Source of the DNA: Chloroflexota bacterium
GTDB taxonomy: Bacteria; Chloroflexota; Ktedonobacteria; Ktedonobacterales; Ktedonobacteraceae
Direction of reading: 5' to 3'
Length of the DNA: 24,752 bases
Assembly: GCA_902810755.1 (NCBI GenBank)
Contig: CADDYT010000089.1
Location: 1 to 24,752 of the forward strand
Made by a program: the position numbers and the translations under genes. Below the pieces are notes generated by a model. It had not been told where the DNA came from, did no database searches, and saw only the letters and a program-made list of their open reading frames with translations. Shown here piece after piece: positions 22,166-24,752 of this stretch. Position 1 is the first letter of the stretch. Each line of letters begins with the position of its first letter.

Positions 22166-23515
22166 ATGTTTCGTAAGATTTTAATTGCTAATCGCGGTGA
22201 GATCGCCCTGCGGGTGATTCGCGCCTGCAAGGAGATGGGTATTCCAACGGTGATTGCCCATTCTGAGGCCGACCGCGATTCGCTGCCGGTGCGGCTGGCG
22301 GATGAGCGTATCTGTATCGGCCCGGCGGCCAGCGGCAAGAGCTACTTGAATATCCCCAACATCATCAGCGCAGCTCTCATCACCGGCGCGGAGGCGATTC
22401 ATCCCGGCTATGGCTTTCTTTCCGAGAATACCAGCTTTGCCGAGATTTGCTCCGATGTCAACATTACCTTTATCGGGCCAAGCGCGGACGTGATGGCCAT
22501 TATGGGCGATAAGGTGTCGGCGCGCGAAGCGATGGCGCGCGTCGGGCTGCCGATGCTGCCCGGCACGCCCGTGTTGCGCACGCTGGAGGAGGCGCTGGAA
22601 GCCGCGAACGATATCGGCTTCCCGCTCATGCTCAAGGCGGCAGCAGGTGGAGGCGGGCGCGGCATTCGCCTGATTAATAGCCGCGAGGATTTCGAGCGCG
22701 TCTTCACGCTGGCGCAGAACGAGGTGCGCGAGGCCTTCCACGATGACGGTCTCTACCTGGAACGCTACCTGGCGCGGGCGCGTCACGTGGAGGTGCAGGT
22801 GCTGGTCGATCACTACGGACATGGCGTTCACCTGGGAGAACGTAACTGCTCGGTGCAGCGACGCAACCAGAAGCTGCTGGAGGAGTCGCCGAGTCCCATT
22901 CTCTCCCCGGAACTACGGGCCGAGATGGGTATGAAGGCCATTCGCGCGGTGGAGGCGATTGGCTATCGCAACGCCGGGACGCTCGAATTTCTGGTCGATG
23001 AGCAGGGACGCTACTACTTTATGGAGATGAATACGCGCCTGCAGGTCGAGCATCCGGTGACGGAACTGGTGACCAGCACCGATCTGGTAAAAGAGCAGAT
23101 TCGCATTGCCGCCGGTTTGCCGTTGCAACTGCGGCAAGAAGATATACGCCCGCACGGGCATGCCATCGAGGTACGCATCACAGCGGAGGACGCCGATCAT
23201 GATTTTCGCCCACAGACGGGAACTGTAGAGAAGTATCTGCCGCCCGGCGGACCGGGTGTGCGCGTCGACAGCCATCTCTACGCCGGTTACGAGGTGCCAC
23301 CTCACTATGACTCGCTCCTGTCAAAACTGATTGTGTGGGCGGAGACGCGCGACGCCGCCATTGCGCGCATGCAACGTGCGCTTGACGAATACGTGATTGA
23401 GGGCCTGACGACGACCATTCCTTTCCATCAACGTCTACTCAGGCATGAAGGCTTTATTCGCGGAGATACCTATACCCGTTTCCTGCAAGAAGAAGCCGTG
23501 GCATTAGGAATTTAG
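22166..23515 (+). CDS. accC: Acetyl-CoA carboxylase, biotin carboxylase subunit
   Basis: AccC carboxylates biotin on the carrier protein using ATP and bicarbonate, the first step of malonyl-CoA formation. The 449-residue length is exactly family-like. Seen are MFRKILIANRGEIALRVIRA, EAIHPGYGFLSEN, the ATP-grasp glycine loop AAAGGGGRGIRLI (about 158-170), HVEVQVLVDHYG, GERNCSVQRRNQKLLEESPS, and the active-site MEMNTRLQVEHPVTE (about 286-300), followed by the C-terminal domain. The ATG at 22166 has GAGAGG upstream; the earlier ATG at 22091 lies before the promoter and is not used. No biotin carrier gene (accB) is adjacent in the window. It is followed after 17 bases by fabF. Confidence 0.96.
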   Translation: MFRKILIANRGEIALRVIRACKEMGIPTVIAHSEADRDSLPVRLADERICIGPAASGKSYLNIPNIISAALITGAEAIHPGYGFLSENTSFAEICSDVNITFIGPSADVMAIMGDKVSAREAMARVGLPMLPGTPVLRTLEEALEAANDIGFPLMLKAAAGGGGRGIRLINSREDFERVFTLAQNEVREAFHDDGLYLERYLARARHVEVQVLVDHYGHGVHLGERNCSVQRRNQKLLEESPSPILSPELRAEMGMKAIRAVEAIGYRNAGTLEFLVDEQGRYYFMEMNTRLQVEHPVTELVTSTDLVKEQIRIAAGLPLQLRQEDIRPHGHAIEVRITAEDADHDFRPQTGTVEKYLPPGGPGVRVDSHLYAGYEVPPHYDSLLSKLIVWAETRDAAIARMQRALDEYVIEGLTTTIPFHQRLLRHEGFIRGDTYTRFLQEEAVALGI

Positions 23516-23532
23516 CGAACGGAGGAAACTAT

Positions 23533-24752
23533 ATGTCTCGTGTAGTTGTTACTGGACTGGGCATGGTAACATCGTTAGGCAACGACGTGGCATCCAACTG
23601 GGAGGCGCTGGTCGCGGGCAAATCCGGTGTGCGAGAGATTAGCGGCTATGACAGCAGCCGGTTCCGCGTCCATTTCGGTGCGCCGATCCGGGAGGACTTC
23701 AACCCGAACCTGTACATGGATCGCAAAGAGGTGCGGCGCACCGACCCCTATGAGCATATCTCTGTGGCCACGACGAAGCAGGCGCTGGCCCAGGCAGGTT
23801 TGCAGATCACAAGCGATATTGCCGATGACGTCGGCGTCTATATTGGCAGTGGCATCGGCGGCCTGGTCACGCTGCACGAGCAGTTCCAGGTGCTTTTTGA
23901 GAAGGGGCCGGACCGCATCAGCCCGTTCTTCATCAATATGATGATTGTGGATGGCGCGCCGGGGCTGGTCTCCATTCTGACGGGGGCAAAGGGGCCGAAC
24001 TGGGCGGCAGTCTCCGCCTGCGCGACCAGCGGCAACACAATCGGTGAGGCATGGGAGACCATCCGGCGCGGCGACGCGAAGGTGATGATCGCGGGCGGCT
24101 CCGAAAAGGGCATTACGCCGATTGCGATGGCTGCCTTTGATAACATGCACGCCCTCTCGCGCCGCAACGACGACCCCCAGGGGGCCAGCCGCCCCTTCGA
24201 CGCCACCCGCGACGGCTTTGTGATGGGCGAGGGTTCCGGCATGCTCATCCTCGAAGACCTGGAATTCGCGAAGGCGCGCGGCGCGCATATTCTCGCTGAA
24301 CTGGTCGGCTATGCCGCGACCAGCGACGCTCACCACATCACCGAACCGGCCCCCGGCGGCGAAGGGCTGGTACGCGCCATGCGTCGCGCCCTGCAAAAAG
24401 CCGGTCTGCGCCCTGAAGATGTCGACTATATTAACGCGCACGGCACCTCAACCCCCTACAATGATCGCACAGAGACACAGGCCATCAAGACTTGCTTCGG
24501 CGACTATGCCTATCAAGTTCCCATCAGCTCTACCAAGTCGATGACGGGGCATACGCTGGGCGCGGCGGGCGCGGTCGAGGCGGTGATCAGCATTCTGGCC
24601 ATCCAGAACGGCATCATCCCACCGACCATCAACCTGCACCACCCCGATCCCGAATGCGATCTGGACTATGTTCCCAACGAGGCGCGCCGCGCCACCGTTA
24701 ACATCGCCATGTCCAACGTCATGGGCTTCGGTGGGCATAACACCAGTCTGAT
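23533..24752 (+). CDS. fabF: Beta-ketoacyl-ACP synthase II, 3'-truncated by window end
   Basis: FabF condenses malonyl-ACP with acyl-ACP in fatty-acid elongation. The frame runs open to the last base, giving 406 residues of an expected 410-415, so only the final few residues are missing. The N-terminus is SRVVVTGLGMVTSLGNDV. The catalytic triad is present: Cys163 in VSACATSG, His303 in NAHGTSTPYND, and His340 in KSMTGHTLGAAGAVE. GFVMGEGSG and NVMGFGGHN are also typical. The nucleophile loop reads ACATSGNTIG rather than the common ACAtGxHAIG type, a minor variant. GGAGGAAAC lies six bases before the ATG. It is co-transcribed with accC. Confidence 0.95.
   Translation, partial: MSRVVVTGLGMVTSLGNDVASNWEALVAGKSGVREISGYDSSRFRVHFGAPIREDFNPNLYMDRKEVRRTDPYEHISVATTKQALAQAGLQITSDIADDVGVYIGSGIGGLVTLHEQFQVLFEKGPDRISPFFINMMIVDGAPGLVSILTGAKGPNWAAVSACATSGNTIGEAWETIRRGDAKVMIAGGSEKGITPIAMAAFDNMHALSRRNDDPQGASRPFDATRDGFVMGEGSGMLILEDLEFAKARGAHILAELVGYAATSDAHHITEPAPGGEGLVRAMRRALQKAGLRPEDVDYINAHGTSTPYNDRTETQAIKTCFGDYAYQVPISSTKSMTGHTLGAAGAVEAVISILAIQNGIIPPTINLHHPDPECDLDYVPNEARRATVNIAMSNVMGFGGHNTSL

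Noticed and set aside
22783..22795. CACGTG as a ParB-binding or operator core
   Set aside because: It lies inside conserved accC codons and has no palindromic extension.
1..24752. CRISPR arrays, insertion sequences, rRNA or tRNA genes
   Set aside because: No regularly spaced repeats, transposase motifs, terminal inverted repeats or tRNA cloverleaf were recognised; the only tandem repeat is the coding one in priA.

Overview
The window is GC-rich, densely coding bacterial DNA with genes on both strands. Several traits suggest a member of the Chloroflexota, most likely the Ktedonobacteria. They are an ECF sigma factor fused to a bifunctional-nuclease (DUF151) domain, a very large hybrid histidine kinase with two kinase cores, a WD40-repeat Ser/Thr kinase, a DUF5996 protein, and eukaryote-like signalling and LIM domains. 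This placement is inference from gene content. No rRNA or other taxonomic marker is present.

Layout, left to right. (1) 1-3565 holds genome-maintenance genes: the 3' part of priA, with an Ala/Gly/Met minisatellite just before its Walker A motif; a flavin split-barrel (PPOX-type) gene on the minus strand; and rarA. (2) 3562-9290 is a six-gene minus-strand operon. In transcription order it encodes a protein with an Ig-like domain and repeated short helices, a YbjN-like protein, a von Willebrand A (TerY-like) protein, a PP2C phosphatase, an atypical kinase with a zinc ribbon, and a LIM-domain DA1-type zinc peptidase. A near-consensus promoter (TTGACA-17-GATAAT) sits 47 bases upstream of the first start codon and is preceded by an AT-rich stretch with five TGATAA boxes. 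(3) 9312-9900 is intergenic. It holds that control region, a truncated archaemetzincin pseudogene and the leader of the next gene. (4) 9901-14104 holds the sigma-BFN fusion and a convergent, 3'-overlapping hybrid histidine kinase. (5) 14298-17146 is a minus-strand chromosome-partition operon: parA, parB, a DinB-like gene and a GNAT acetyltransferase. (6) 17308-21985, all minus strand, holds an orphan coding fragment, an ECF sigma/membrane anti-sigma-like pair, a WD40 kinase and a DUF5996 gene. (7) 22166-24752 is a plus-strand fatty-acid synthesis operon: accC, then fabF, which runs off the window.

The most notable system is the minus-strand operon at 3562-9290. vWA + PP2C + kinase is the known TerY-P phospho-signalling triad. 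Here it is linked to a YbjN-like protein, an uncharacterised scaffold-like protein and a LIM-DA1 peptidase. I infer a module in which reversible phosphorylation controls an intracellular protease. It has lower GC than its flanks, and no ter (TerC/TerD) genes are visible. All identifications come from reading motifs by eye; no homology search was run.
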